From Shouchella clausii (GTDB lineage: Bacteria; Bacillota; Bacilli; Bacillales; Bacillaceae_D), in assembly GCF_002250115.1 (NCBI RefSeq), contig NZ_CP019985.1:930001-994000 (forward strand): DNA of 64,000 bases, written 5' to 3'. The notes beneath the pieces are model-generated. The model had not been told where the DNA came from. It made no database searches and saw nothing but the letters and a program-made list of their open reading frames with translations. This document shows positions 35,341-43,832 of the stretch, one piece after another (positions within the stretch are counted from its first letter, which is position 1; each line of letters opens with the position of its first letter). The position numbers and the translations under genes are program-made.

Positions 35341-36390
35341 TTACAAGCTAATCGCCCGTTTCTGCTCAGAAGACAAATAAATGCCTTCCAACATTTTCAT
35401 TAATTCTAGCCCGTCTTCAGCAGGAGCAGGAGAAGGGGCGCCGGTTAAGCACGCTTCCACAAACGCATCAACTTGTTTTTGGAATGCACTGTCAAAATGG
35501 AACGTAGGATGATCCAATTGCGGCTCAATGTTTAAAATCGTATTTTGTTCTTCTGCTACAAGCATTAGCTCTGGTTCTAGCTCAGCACCGCCTTTCGTTC
35601 CAAATAACTGTATGGAAAGGTGGTCTTTTTTAGTATGAAGGGAGTAAGAAACGTCCACCATAAGCGAGCTGCCGTTTTCAAACGTGATTAAGGCATTTGC
35701 TAAATCTTCAACTGTATTCGTGGCTGCATCGTAGTCAGCCGTTTTGTAAAACGAAAGGTGCTCAATGTTGCTGCGGTTTCCGAGTTTATCATAGACATGG
35801 CCAGTCACTCGTTCAACGTTTGGCCGTCCCATTAAGTACCAGCAACAGTCAATGATGTGGACCCCTAAGTCAATAAGCGGGCCACCCCCAGACAGCTCTT
35901 TGTTGGAAAACCACCCGCCAGGATTGCCGACGCGCCGCAACAGTGAAGCCTTTGCGTAATAAATATCGCCAAGCTTTCCGTTATCAATGAACGTCTTCAG
36001 CACTTGGGCATTTGCCCCAAAACGGCGAACATAGCCGACTTGCAAGATCGTGTTCGCCTCCTGTGCTGCCGCTTGCACTTTTTTGGCCTCGGCGACAGTC
36101 AGCGCCAGCGGCTTTTCTACAAGAACATGCTTTCCTGCTCGGAGCGCCGCCACAGCCAAGTCTGCATGTGTTTTATTCCAAGTGCATATGCTGACCGCAT
36201 CGACATTCGGATCAGCAAAGACATCACCTGCATCGGTAAATACATTTGCAACGCCATAGAGCGCCGCCTTTTCATAGGCACGCCCTTCATTGACATCACA
36301 TAATCCATACAGCTCCGCGTTTGCATTGGCTGCGTACGATTTTATATGCATATCGGAGATTGTCCCTAAACCAATTACCGCTACACGCAT
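35341..36390 (-). CDS. NAD(P)-dependent oxidoreductase, Gfo/Idh/MocA family
   Basis: The 349-aa enzyme starts MRVAVIGLGTISDMHIKSYA, a classical GxGxxS dinucleotide loop. It continues VDAVSICTWNKTHADLAVAALRAGKHVLVEKPLALT (EKP motif), and GGGPLIDLGVHIIDCCWYLMG with the active-site Asp/His pair. It resembles inositol- or glucose-fructose-type oxidoreductases. The start overlaps the isomerase gene's stop by 10 nt, so the two are coupled. Together they form a two-gene operon, the second oxidoreductase/isomerase pair in the window and independent of the DUF993 operon. Substrate unknown. Confidence 0.85.
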   Translation of the reverse strand: MRVAVIGLGTISDMHIKSYAANANAELYGLCDVNEGRAYEKAALYGVANVFTDAGDVFADPNVDAVSICTWNKTHADLAVAALRAGKHVLVEKPLALTVAEAKKVQAAAQEANTILQVGYVRRFGANAQVLKTFIDNGKLGDIYYAKASLLRRVGNPGGWFSNKELSGGGPLIDLGVHIIDCCWYLMGRPNVERVTGHVYDKLGNRSNIEHLSFYKTADYDAATNTVEDLANALITFENGSSLMVDVSYSLHTKKDHLSIQLFGTKGGAELEPELMLVAEEQNTILNIEPQLDHPTFHFDSAFQKQVDAFVEACLTGAPSPAPAEDGLELMKMLEGIYLSSEQKRAISL

Positions 36391-37304
36391 TCAGTGCTCA
36401 CCTCCTCTGCCGTTACTTTCCAGCCATCTCGTGCAACCTCATTCCACAAACGCTTGACGTTATTCATAGCGATTCTCGAGCCGGTAAAGCAATCTTCCAT
36501 CCCTTCAAATTCAATAGCGATGTAGCCATCATAATGATGGACTTTTAGTAGGCGGATAATTTCTCGAATCGGCAATTCACCGTGGCCGACAATGGCACCG
36601 CGCAAATAATTGCCGTTTACTGATCGAAACCATGGCCCTTCCCCGGGATTCTCATAGTATGGGCGCACATAAAAATCTTTAAAATGGACTGTCGCTGCAT
36701 GAGGCAAATTTTTACGGATGCCAACAAGCGGATCTTCGTCTGCACAAAGAAAGTTGCCGATATCTAGCGTCGTTTTAAAGTTTTCCCGGTCTACAGCACG
36801 AAGCAGGCGCTGGACACGATCGCTTGACTGGACATTAAAACCATGATTTTCAATCGTCGTTGTCATTCCGTATTGTTTGGCATAATCGGCAATCAGCCGA
36901 CACCCGCGTACCATCTCCTCAAAGTGGTCATCAAAATAATGAACTGTTCGCTGTTCCGGTGGTAGGGAAAACGCTGTTACGTCGTGGCGCAATAGCTTAA
37001 TGCCCATATGTTGGACGACATCGACATGTTTATGGATGCGTTCAACTTCTTCCTGAAAAGCTCGTTCCGTCGGCTGGATGAAATTGGCCGGCATACAGTA
37101 GGCTGACAGCTCAATCCCTGTTTCCGCTGCTTTGTCTCTTAACTTCGTCGCCAGTTCGTAGTCATCTACAACCGAAAAGCCATAAGGGACGAGCTCCATA
37201 TGGGCGCCGCCATTGTCGGCTACCCACTGAAGGGCGTCTACTATCGTGGTGCGTCCGTCTTTTAACGCTTGCAACAGGCTGTATGAACTCAATCCTACTT
37301 TCAT
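36381..37304 (-). CDS. Sugar isomerase/epimerase-like TIM-barrel protein
   Basis: The 307-aa protein has the metal-site pattern of the xylose isomerase-like TIM barrel: VGLSSYSLLQALKDG, TTTIENHGFN (Glu), KTTLDIGNFLCADEDP (Asp), ATVHFKDFYVRP (His-x-Lys-Asp) and GYIAIEFEGMED (Glu). These ligands match epimerases and isomerases acting on ketoses or inososes. The final 40 residues (IAMNNVKRLWNEVARDGWKV) are a capping helix. It is translationally coupled to the oxidoreductase gene at 35341. A weak cre-like site lies just upstream (37329-37342). Exact substrate not readable. Confidence 0.83.
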   Translation of the reverse strand: MKVGLSSYSLLQALKDGRTTIVDALQWVADNGGAHMELVPYGFSVVDDYELATKLRDKAAETGIELSAYCMPANFIQPTERAFQEEVERIHKHVDVVQHMGIKLLRHDVTAFSLPPEQRTVHYFDDHFEEMVRGCRLIADYAKQYGMTTTIENHGFNVQSSDRVQRLLRAVDRENFKTTLDIGNFLCADEDPLVGIRKNLPHAATVHFKDFYVRPYYENPGEGPWFRSVNGNYLRGAIVGHGELPIREIIRLLKVHHYDGYIAIEFEGMEDCFTGSRIAMNNVKRLWNEVARDGWKVTAEEVSTECV

Positions 37305-37328
37305 ATGCTTTTACACACTCCTTCGAAT

Positions 37329-37342
37329 GGTTAGCGCTTCCC
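37329..37342. promoter_or_regulatory. Weak cre-like site before the isomerase/oxidoreductase operon
   Basis: Minus strand GGGAAGCGCTAACC matches 11 of 14 cre positions with the GCGC centre, 25 nt before the start at 37304. The rest of the gap to 37571 shows no other clear signal. Confidence 0.3.
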
Positions 37343-37571
37343 TCAAAGTCCGCTACATGTCCCTACCAACTCCGGCATTGCTCGATAGCAGGTATTTCCA
37401 CACCTTTGTCAAAAACATCAAAGCATTGGTTCCATTCGTATATTTCGCCAAAAATGGCTTATTTCCTTTGGGAAATATTTGCTTTCCTTTTACACTTTTT
37501 TGTCGTTTAGGAATGGCGCTTTTCTCATAGTTGCGCACCTACGTTATTATTCCGAGAAATGTGCATAACAA

Positions 37572-38273
37572 TTAGGCATGGTAGTTTTCTTTGAACAGCT
37601 CCAATTCATTTACCGTACATAGCACGTCTGGCCTTTTTGCCATTCTTTTACACGCTTCTTTTGTGTCAACTGGCCAAACAATGAGCTGATAGCCACGCTC
37701 CTTACACTCATCGGCAAAGGCCTCTGTATAGAAACGAAGCTCCATTGCAATGGAAGACGCCTGTATTTGTTCCATATAAGGAAACAAGGCTGGCGTTGCG
37801 TCACTTTTGATTAAGCCAATTTCCAAGTCGGGGGCAATCTCCCTCAACGTCCCCATCGATTCATGATTAAATGAATTGACATAAACGTCATTGGCCATTC
37901 TTTTTTCCTCTATTAATGCGGCGACCTTCCCCTCTAACCGAGGATACATGTTCTCGTTTTGCTTTAACTCGATTGCGATGTTCACCTGCCCTTTTGCCAA
38001 GTCCAACACTTCCTCAAGTGTCGGAATCTGTTCGTTGCCGCTCGTTTTTAAACGGCGCAGCTCTTTTAATGTATAGGTGTTGATAAGGCCAGTGCCGTTG
38101 GTTGTACGATCGACCGTTTGATCATGCATAATGACAGGCACTTCATCACGGCTTAAGTGAACATCAACCTCAATATGGGAAAATCCAAGGTTTATACTTG
38201 CTTCATAAGCGGCAAGCGTGTTTTCGGGATACTTTGCGGAATAGCCTCTATGGGCAATTGCTTGTACGTCCAT
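37572..38273 (-). CDS. Cytoplasmic glycerophosphodiester phosphodiesterase
   Basis: The 233-aa enzyme has the GDPD catalytic set: AIAHRGYSAKYPENT (His and Arg, Glu-Asn), HIEVDVHLSRDEVPVIMHDQTVDRTTNGTG (Glu-Val-Asp, His) and NIAIELKQN (Glu-x-Lys). It splits glycerophosphodiesters into sn-glycerol-3-phosphate and an alcohol, inside the cell since there is no signal peptide. ATG 38273 follows GGGAGG. It is the last gene of the GlpP-led operon HAD phosphatase - glpP - permease - permease - phosphodiesterase. The glycerol-3-phosphate it makes is the known co-inducer of GlpP, giving a closed loop. Confidence 0.88.
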   Translation of the reverse strand: MDVQAIAHRGYSAKYPENTLAAYEASINLGFSHIEVDVHLSRDEVPVIMHDQTVDRTTNGTGLINTYTLKELRRLKTSGNEQIPTLEEVLDLAKGQVNIAIELKQNENMYPRLEGKVAALIEEKRMANDVYVNSFNHESMGTLREIAPDLEIGLIKSDATPALFPYMEQIQASSIAMELRFYTEAFADECKERGYQLIVWPVDTKEACKRMAKRPDVLCTVNELELFKENYHA

Positions 38274-38325
38274 CTTATTTCCTCCCTTTGTCTTTTCATG
38301 TTTATGGCCTTTAACCGCGTTTTCA

Positions 38326-39204
38326 TTACCCTTTAATTGAACCAATCATGACACCTTTTACGAAAAAACGTTGCAAGAATGGATACAACACCAACATTGG
38401 CAAACTGGCTACGACGACAACCGCATATTTTAAGCCTTCCACTGTTAAGGCGTGGTTGTCTAATGTCGAATCGCTAACTTGTACCATTTCAGACAGTTGG
38501 TCTTGGATCAGCATTTCCCTTAAGAACAGTTGAAGGGGAAAAAGATTTCTGTCCGTTAAATAAATCAATGCGTCAAAAAAAGCATTCCACTGGCCGACGC
38601 CGTAAAACAAAACCATGACCGCAATTACGGGCTTTGACAACGGCAACAATATCTTGATTAAATATTGGATGTTGGAACAGCCATCCAACTCTGCCGATTC
38701 CCGCAGTTCATTAGGGATATTCTGGAAGAATGTGCGGATAATAACGACATTGTACACCGATACTGCCCCAGGCACGATCACAGCCCAAATCGTGTTCAAC
38801 ATTCCTAAATCACGGACGAGCAAATAGGTCGGCACCATTCCCCCGCTAAAGAACATTGTAAAAACAAGGAAAATCGTCAACACGTTTCTGCCATAAAAGT
38901 CTTTTCGTGATAGCGGATAGGCGACCATAATCGACAAAAGTAAATTGAAGGCCGTTCCTAAAGTCGTATAGAGAAAAGTATTGCGAAACCCTATCCAGAC
39001 GTCTTCATTTTGAAACACGCTTTTATAAGACTCGATCGTTGGATCGATTGGAAACAACCACAATTCTCCTCTTAAAATGGCTGCTGGATCGCTAAACGAA
39101 GCACTGAGCACATAAACGAGTGGATACAAAACGATTAATGTAATAAGCGCCACACACATGTAAACGGCTATACCAAAAAAACGATCGCCTGTACTTTGTT
39201 TCAT
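38326..39204 (-). CDS. ABC transporter permease, LplC/YtcP-like
   Basis: The 292-aa, six-helix protein has the LplC/YtcP-type features: ALITLIVLYPLVYVLSASFSDPAAILRGELWLFPIDPTIESYKSVFQ, the EAA loop ELRESAELDGCSNIQYLIKILLPL and the ending FVKGVMIGSIKG. I chose ATG 39204, 6-7 nt after GGGGAGGA; ATG 39210 would be too close to it. It pairs with the LplB-like protein encoded upstream and with the divergent lipoprotein at 41959. Family members carry complex sugars; the gene context here points to a glycerophosphodiester or glycerol-phosphate compound. No ATPase in this operon. Confidence 0.83.
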   Translation of the reverse strand: MKQSTGDRFFGIAVYMCVALITLIVLYPLVYVLSASFSDPAAILRGELWLFPIDPTIESYKSVFQNEDVWIGFRNTFLYTTLGTAFNLLLSIMVAYPLSRKDFYGRNVLTIFLVFTMFFSGGMVPTYLLVRDLGMLNTIWAVIVPGAVSVYNVVIIRTFFQNIPNELRESAELDGCSNIQYLIKILLPLSKPVIAVMVLFYGVGQWNAFFDALIYLTDRNLFPLQLFLREMLIQDQLSEMVQVSDSTLDNHALTVEGLKYAVVVVASLPMLVLYPFLQRFFVKGVMIGSIKG

Positions 39205-39217
39205 GTACATTCCTCCC

Positions 39218-40165
39218 CTACCACAAACTCGTCTGGCTTGTTTTCTTTGCTGTGTAATTGACAAAAATCAGAATAAAAAAGTTAATCGCTGATTCAAATA
39301 GGCCGATCGCTGCCGAATAACTGTATTGGGCACCAGCGATTCCCGTTCGGTAAATATGGGTAGCGATCACGTCAGATGCTTCCATGTTTAGCTGATTTTG
39401 CATTAAAAATACTTTTTCAAAACCAACGCTCACGATGCTCCCTGTCTGCAAAATCAGCAAGATAATGATCGTCGAGCGAATCCCTGGCAAGTTGACATGC
39501 CAAATTCGCCTTAAGCGGCTAGCGCCGTCGATTTTAGCGGCTTCGTGCAGCTGTGGGTCAATGCCGGCAAGAGCAGCTAAATAAATGATCGAGCTCCAAC
39601 CCATTTGCTGCCATACATCGGAAAACACGTATGTCGTTTTAAACCATTCAGGCGAAGTCATAAAGGCAATTTCCGAAATGCCTAACAAGCCAAGTATCTG
39701 GTTAACGAGGCCATTAGGTGATAGCAGTAAAAACAGCATTCCTACGACAACGACAGTCGACAAGAAATGGGGCGCATACGTGACTGTCTGGACAAAACCC
39801 TTTGCTTTTTTATAACGAATTTCATTAATGAGCAAGGCAAGAATAATCGGAATTGGAAAGCCAATCACTAAGTTATAGAGGCTTAAGCCAATCGTATTTC
39901 CGATCAAGCGTTCAAAATAAAAACTTTCAAAAAAACGAATAAAATGTTCCCATCCGACCCACGGACTGCCCCAAATTCCTTCGGCGGCGATAAAATCTTT
40001 AAAGGCAATTTGCACGCCATACATAGGGTAATACTTAAAGATCAAAAAATAGATTACAACTGGAAGGATAAGCAAATAAAGATCCCAGTTGCGTTTGACC
40101 CCGTTCCACCTTCTTTTCGGCGGCGCTTTCAGCGGCTTTTTTGCCTGTTCAATGCGATTTTCCAC
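39218..40165 (-). CDS. ABC transporter permease, LplB/YteP-like
   Basis: The 315-aa protein has six helices and the LplB/YteP-type signature RNWDLYLLILPVVIYFLIFKYYPMYGVQIAFKDF, the TYAPHFLSTVVVVGML segment and the EAA loop QLHEAAKIDGASRLRRIWHVNLPG. It ends in the FILIFVNYTAKKTSQTSLW helix typical of this subfamily. It starts 11 nt after the glpP stop and ends 13 nt before its partner permease. It forms the heteromeric channel for the binding protein encoded on the other strand at 41959. Placement in a GlpP-led operon suggests control by glycerol-3-phosphate. Confidence 0.85.
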   Translation of the reverse strand: MENRIEQAKKPLKAPPKRRWNGVKRNWDLYLLILPVVIYFLIFKYYPMYGVQIAFKDFIAAEGIWGSPWVGWEHFIRFFESFYFERLIGNTIGLSLYNLVIGFPIPIILALLINEIRYKKAKGFVQTVTYAPHFLSTVVVVGMLFLLLSPNGLVNQILGLLGISEIAFMTSPEWFKTTYVFSDVWQQMGWSSIIYLAALAGIDPQLHEAAKIDGASRLRRIWHVNLPGIRSTIIILLILQTGSIVSVGFEKVFLMQNQLNMEASDVIATHIYRTGIAGAQYSYSAAIGLFESAINFFILIFVNYTAKKTSQTSLW

Positions 40166-40176
40166 AATCGTACCCC

Positions 40177-40707
40177 CTAAATAATGCTAGCTGACACAGC
40201 TACTGCGCCTGCATGAAGCGCGCTTTCCATTTCTTGCTTTGTTTTAAACAATCCGCCGGCTACAATTGGCACGGTAGTCATTTCAACTAATTCCTTTATA
40301 ACCCTTGGCATTAACCCAGGCATCGCTTCCACTGCGTCAGGCTTGATTTTGTTAACCGTTTGTACCGCCTTTTCCATTGCTTGTGTGTCAATTAAAAATA
40401 CACGCTGAATCGTCTTTAACCCACATTTTTTCGCCTGTATAATCGATTGGCTCCTTGTGCTAATGATGCCGTCAGGTGCGATCACTTCGGCGATGTAACG
40501 CATGCCATCAGGCGTGTGGCTTTCTATTCCAGAAATCAAATCGACATGGACAAACACTTTTTTGTTCTGTTTCTGGAAACAATAAACTTGGTCAGGCAGC
40601 AAATGCATCTTTCCAGTAAGTAAAAAAATCGTGTCCACATTTGAATTGCGGCACCTGTTTTCTTGTTGGCTGTCTGTCAGTGCATGAATAAACGGTTGCG
40701 TAAACAT
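40177..40707 (-). CDS. glpP: Glycerol-3-phosphate-responsive transcription antiterminator
   Basis: The 176-aa protein follows the GlpP family: NVDTIFLLTGKMHLLPDQV, KKVFVHVDLISGIESHTPDGMRYIAEVIAPDGIISTRSQSIIQAKK, RVFLIDTQAMEKAV, DAVEAMPGLMPRVIKEL and PIVAGGLFKTKQEMESALHAGAVAVS. It is a TIM-barrel-like RNA-binding protein. In B. subtilis it binds glycerol-3-phosphate and lets polymerase pass terminators in glp leaders. Here it is inside a carbohydrate-type ABC operon rather than next to glpFK. Both divergent transcripts at this locus have a matching leader with terminator, so it probably controls both, including its own operon. Confidence 0.9.
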   Translation of the reverse strand: MFTQPFIHALTDSQQENRCRNSNVDTIFLLTGKMHLLPDQVYCFQKQNKKVFVHVDLISGIESHTPDGMRYIAEVIAPDGIISTRSQSIIQAKKCGLKTIQRVFLIDTQAMEKAVQTVNKIKPDAVEAMPGLMPRVIKELVEMTTVPIVAGGLFKTKQEMESALHAGAVAVSASII

Positions 40708-40713
40708 ACGGCT

Positions 40714-41514
40714 TTACCCCTTTATTGTTTGATAGATCTCTTGAACAGATGCATAGACACTAGTTGGGTGATGAGCCGTACCGAATAGCTGGTCTTTTGT
40801 TGTAACGCCTGAATAGACTAAAATGGTATCCATTCCTAATGCATTGCCGATCCCAATGTCACTTAACAGCGAGTCCCCTATGATTACCGCATTGTCTATC
40901 TTTCCTTCCATTACGCGCAACAGCGCTTTTTGCATCCAATAAGATGGCTTGCCGACTGATACTGTCTGGTGGCCAAACCTTGGATGGTCTAGCAATCGGG
41001 CCAAAGAGCCCGTATCAATTAAAAACCCTTTTGGATTCGGGCAAAGTAAATCTTCATTGAGCAAAATAAGACTCGCCCCGTTTTGAATGAGCCAAAGTGC
41101 TTCTTGCAATTGGCGGTACGTCAAATCAGGCGACATGCCAAGCACTACAGCTATTTGCTCCGGCCCGTTGCCCTTTTCACGGTCACCTATATGCAAACCT
41201 AGTTCAGAGAGCTCTTCTCTAATCATGTTCGAACCGGCCACATAGAGTTTCCTGCTTGCCAAGCCATTCGAGTGCACGTATTCGATTAAGCCCATAACGG
41301 GGGTAAGCAACTGGTTATACGTAATCTCCAGCCCTAACTTTTGCAAATCAGCACTTAGTACTTTCCTAGAGCGAACAGGATGGTTCGTTAAAAAATAAAC
41401 ATGCTTGCCGTTGGCGCATAAAGCATCGACTAGCTCTTTTGCCCCTGGCAACAACATGCCCCCATGGAGCAATGTCCCGTCTAAATCAAAGAAATAATGG
41501 CTGTATTTGTCCAT
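40714..41514 (-). CDS. HAD-superfamily phosphatase, NagD/AraL type (subclass IIA)
   Basis: The 266-aa enzyme has all four HAD motifs: FFDLDGTLLHG (nucleophile Asp), FLTNHPVRS (Thr), GKPSYWM (Lys) and VIIGDSLLSDIGIGNALG (Asp pair). The C2-type cap marks the NagD/AraL/phosphoglycolate phosphatase group, whose members hydrolyse sugar phosphates, 2-phosphoglycolate or glycerol-3-phosphate. ATG 41514 follows AAAGGAGG; two upstream ATGs lack spacing. It heads the GlpP operon, so dephosphorylation of glycerol-3-phosphate to glycerol is an attractive but untested guess; if true, it would drain the GlpP co-inducer. Confidence 0.8.
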   Translation of the reverse strand: MDKYSHYFFDLDGTLLHGGMLLPGAKELVDALCANGKHVYFLTNHPVRSRKVLSADLQKLGLEITYNQLLTPVMGLIEYVHSNGLASRKLYVAGSNMIREELSELGLHIGDREKGNGPEQIAVVLGMSPDLTYRQLQEALWLIQNGASLILLNEDLLCPNPKGFLIDTGSLARLLDHPRFGHQTVSVGKPSYWMQKALLRVMEGKIDNAVIIGDSLLSDIGIGNALGMDTILVYSGVTTKDQLFGTAHHPTSVYASVQEIYQTIKG

Positions 41515-41535
41515 GCCCATCCTCCTTTTTTCCAC

Positions 41536-41612
41536 AACAAAAAACCCTAATAAACACTGGTACACGTAGCTTAGGACCAGCATTTACAAGGGTTTTCTCA
41601 TCGTCTCCACCC
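41536..41612 (-). promoter_or_regulatory. GlpP-type leader and terminator of the HAD-glpP-permease operon
   Basis: On the minus strand GGGTGGAGACGATGAG (41597-41612) runs into AAAACCCTTG, which pairs with AGGGTTTTTT about 45 nt later, just ahead of the HAD gene's ribosome site. The sequence before the stem matches the leader on the plus strand at 41853-41879. It would stop transcription unless GlpP with glycerol-3-phosphate binds. A TATACT box (minus strand, about 41640) lies about 28 nt upstream; a TTGACA further up overlaps a weak cre-like sequence (about 41746-41759). Confidence 0.6.
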
Positions 41613-41799
41613 ACATATTCAGTTTGTACCTTTCCCTTTTAGTATAAAAAAGGAATGTTAAGACAGAGTGAATCTGTCATTAAGATTTAGAGGCCCGCTA
41701 TTAAACAGGCACTTACGAGTTGTCCTTTTAAAATAATTGAATGCGCTTCCTTTGTCAATGTCCAATCATTTAATTTGCTTATTATTTACAATTTTTTAA

Positions 41800-41828
41800 T
41801 TGACATTCGCCTATGTTTAGCAGATAAT
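41800..41828 (+). promoter_or_regulatory. SigmaA-type promoter of the binding-protein gene
   Basis: TTGACA (41800-41805) and GATAAT (41823-41828) are separated by 17 nt. The predicted start near 41835 gives a leader of about 120 nt before the ATG at 41959. Confidence 0.7.
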
Positions 41829-41852
41829 ATGGCGTAACAACAGTTCATATAC

Positions 41853-41916
41853 GGGTGGAGTCTTTCTGGAGAAAACCCTAATTAGCGCCAAACCATGGCG
41901 TTAATTAGGGTTTTTC
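41853..41916 (+). promoter_or_regulatory. GlpP-type leader and terminator of the binding-protein gene
   Basis: GGGTGGAG-TCTTTCTGGAG runs into AAAACCCTAATTAGCGCC, which pairs perfectly with GGCGTTAATTAGGGTTTT (18 bp) followed by a T-run. The first part equals the minus-strand leader (GGGTGGAG, then GAGAAAACCCT). The terminator stands between promoter and gene, so read-through must be regulated; GlpP encoded 1.2 kb away is the natural factor. Confidence 0.65.
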
Positions 41917-41958
41917 TGCGTATATGAGCGAACTTAATTGATTGGGGGACATATCGTT

Positions 41959-43566
41959 ATGACGAAAAAGCATTGTTTGTTGATTGCCGTGGCCGCATTA
42001 GGAGTAGCCACAACAGCATGTGCGGACGCTGGCGAAGATACAGCGACAGTAAGCGAAAACAAAGACATTGTTAATGAATCAGGGTTTCCGATTGTGAAAG
42101 AGCCGATTGAATTGACGTTTTTTACTGGCAAATCAGAACCAAACTCCAACAACTTTGAAGAAACATACGTATGGAAAACGTATGAAGAAATGACAGACAT
42201 GAAAATTAATTTTGAGCTTTCCGCTTTCGATGGATTAGCGGAAAAACGAAACTTGCTATTCGCAAGCGGCAACTATCCTGATGCCTTTTATTCTGCCAGG
42301 CTGACCGCGAGTGATTTGGCGACGTATGGCGAGCAAGGCATTTTAATCCCGCTAGATGACTTAATCGAAGAATATGCGCCTAACTTTAAAGCAGCGTTAG
42401 ACAAACATCCCGATTTACGCAAAGGACTAACGATGCCAGACGGACACATTTACTCGTTCCCGTCCTATTACGACCCCGATTTTTTGCCAATGCTGATTGG
42501 TGTGCCGCTATGGATAAACGACGAGTGGCTTGACGAACTAGGGATGGAACGGCCAACGACGACGGACGAGTTTTATGACTATTTAACGGCAGTAAAAAAC
42601 ACGCCAGAATTAGCTGAAGGAGAAATAATTCCATTTTCAGGCACAAATATGACAGAAATTCGCGGACAGCTTCAAGGGGCTTGGGGATTTGGCAACCGGG
42701 GTGTTGGCCATAAATTTATTGACGTCGACCCAGAAAATGAGGGGGAACTGCGCTTTTTCCGTACCGACCCGAAATACAAAGAGTTTCTCGAATACTTGAA
42801 TAAACTATATACGGAAGAGCTGATCGATCCTGAAGTTTACACACATGATAGTGCTCAACTGCTGGCGAAAGGAGCTGAAGGACGAATTGGCGCTGTTATA
42901 ACGAGCAACCCAGAAACATTAATGAATCAAGATCATTATTCTGGCGGTGAAGCGTTAGAAGGCCCACACGGTGATAAGTTATACAGCCATGTCAAACCAC
43001 CTCTTGTCCATGTCGGCGCATTCGCGATTACGGACAAAAATGAGCACCCTGAAGCGACCGTGCGGTGGATGGATTACTTCTTTGGCGAGGAAGGCGCTAC
43101 GTTTTATTTCATGGGCAAAGAAGGAGAAACGTACACGAAACAGGAAGACGGCTCCCTTGAATATACGGAAGACATTACTGACAACCCTGATGGTTTGACG
43201 CAAGACCAAGCATTGGCATCGTACATTACTTGGCTTGGCGGCAGCTATCCTGGCTATGTGCAAGAACACTATTTTAAAGGCTCAGAGTCGCTGCCAAATT
43301 CAATTGAAAATGGTGAAAAAGCCGCCGCAAATGCCCCTGAAGAAATTTGGAATGCTTTTAACTACACAAGAGAAGAGCAACAATTCCGTGATTCTGTCGG
43401 CGCCGACCTTGAAACATTCATCAACGAAACAGAAGACGCTTTCATCACTGGCAGAAAACCACTAAGCGAATGGGAAGATTATGTCGCCCAAGTTGAAGCG
43501 ATGGGCTTGGAAGAATATATGTCGATCCAGCAAGCCGCCTATGAGCGGTACCAAGAAGTCGATTAA
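41959..43566 (+). CDS. Extracellular solute-binding lipoprotein, LplA/YtcQ-like
   Basis: The 535-aa protein from ATG 41959 (after GGGGGA) has a signal segment and lipid-attachment Cys at about 20 (GVATTAC; the -3 residue is Thr, slightly atypical). The mature part shows the large LplA/YtcQ-type binding fold: PIELTFFTGKSEPNSNNFEETYVW, YEEMTDMKINFEL, LLFASGNYPDAFYSARL, MPDGHIYSFPSYYDP and ETFINETEDAFITGRKPLSEWEDYVAQVEAMG. It would feed the LplB/LplC-like permeases of the divergent operon. The matching GlpP-type leaders on both sides suggest a common inducer and a glycerophosphate-containing ligand; the ligand is inference. Confidence 0.85.
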   Translation: MTKKHCLLIAVAALGVATTACADAGEDTATVSENKDIVNESGFPIVKEPIELTFFTGKSEPNSNNFEETYVWKTYEEMTDMKINFELSAFDGLAEKRNLLFASGNYPDAFYSARLTASDLATYGEQGILIPLDDLIEEYAPNFKAALDKHPDLRKGLTMPDGHIYSFPSYYDPDFLPMLIGVPLWINDEWLDELGMERPTTTDEFYDYLTAVKNTPELAEGEIIPFSGTNMTEIRGQLQGAWGFGNRGVGHKFIDVDPENEGELRFFRTDPKYKEFLEYLNKLYTEELIDPEVYTHDSAQLLAKGAEGRIGAVITSNPETLMNQDHYSGGEALEGPHGDKLYSHVKPPLVHVGAFAITDKNEHPEATVRWMDYFFGEEGATFYFMGKEGETYTKQEDGSLEYTEDITDNPDGLTQDQALASYITWLGGSYPGYVQEHYFKGSESLPNSIENGEKAAANAPEEIWNAFNYTREEQQFRDSVGADLETFINETEDAFITGRKPLSEWEDYVAQVEAMGLEEYMSIQQAAYERYQEVD

Positions 43567-43572
43567 ATGACC

Positions 43573-43697
43573 TAGACTAATAGAAAACGCTTGTCAGCCG
43601 AGGCGCGAAACCGAGTGAAGATGCGAATAGAACGTGGGTTCATGAGCATATGAATGAGGTGAGCAACGAAGGATGCGAGCGTTTTGCTATAGTCTAA
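43573..43697. repeat. 125-nt repeat with inverted ends, copy 2 of 2
   Basis: It begins TAGACTAATAGAAAACGC and ends GCGTTTTGCTATAGTCTA, nearly perfect inverted repeats of about 18 nt. The interior shares GAAAACGCTTGTCAG, GGGTTC..GAGCA, GAGGTGA and GATGCGAGCG with the copy at 26549-26674. It starts 7 nt after the binding-protein stop, so it could also be the mRNA 3' end, though no T-run follows. Confidence 0.6.
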
Positions 43698-43832
43698 GCC
43701 TCGCCTGGGTGCGGCGGGGCTAGTTGTTTCCGATACAGATTGTGGCCAATCCCGTTTATTGCTGATAAGCGAAACAGTTGGTATGCTTTCTTTAACGACC
43801 ATAGCTTTGGCAAAGAAAGAAGGAACTGATGG

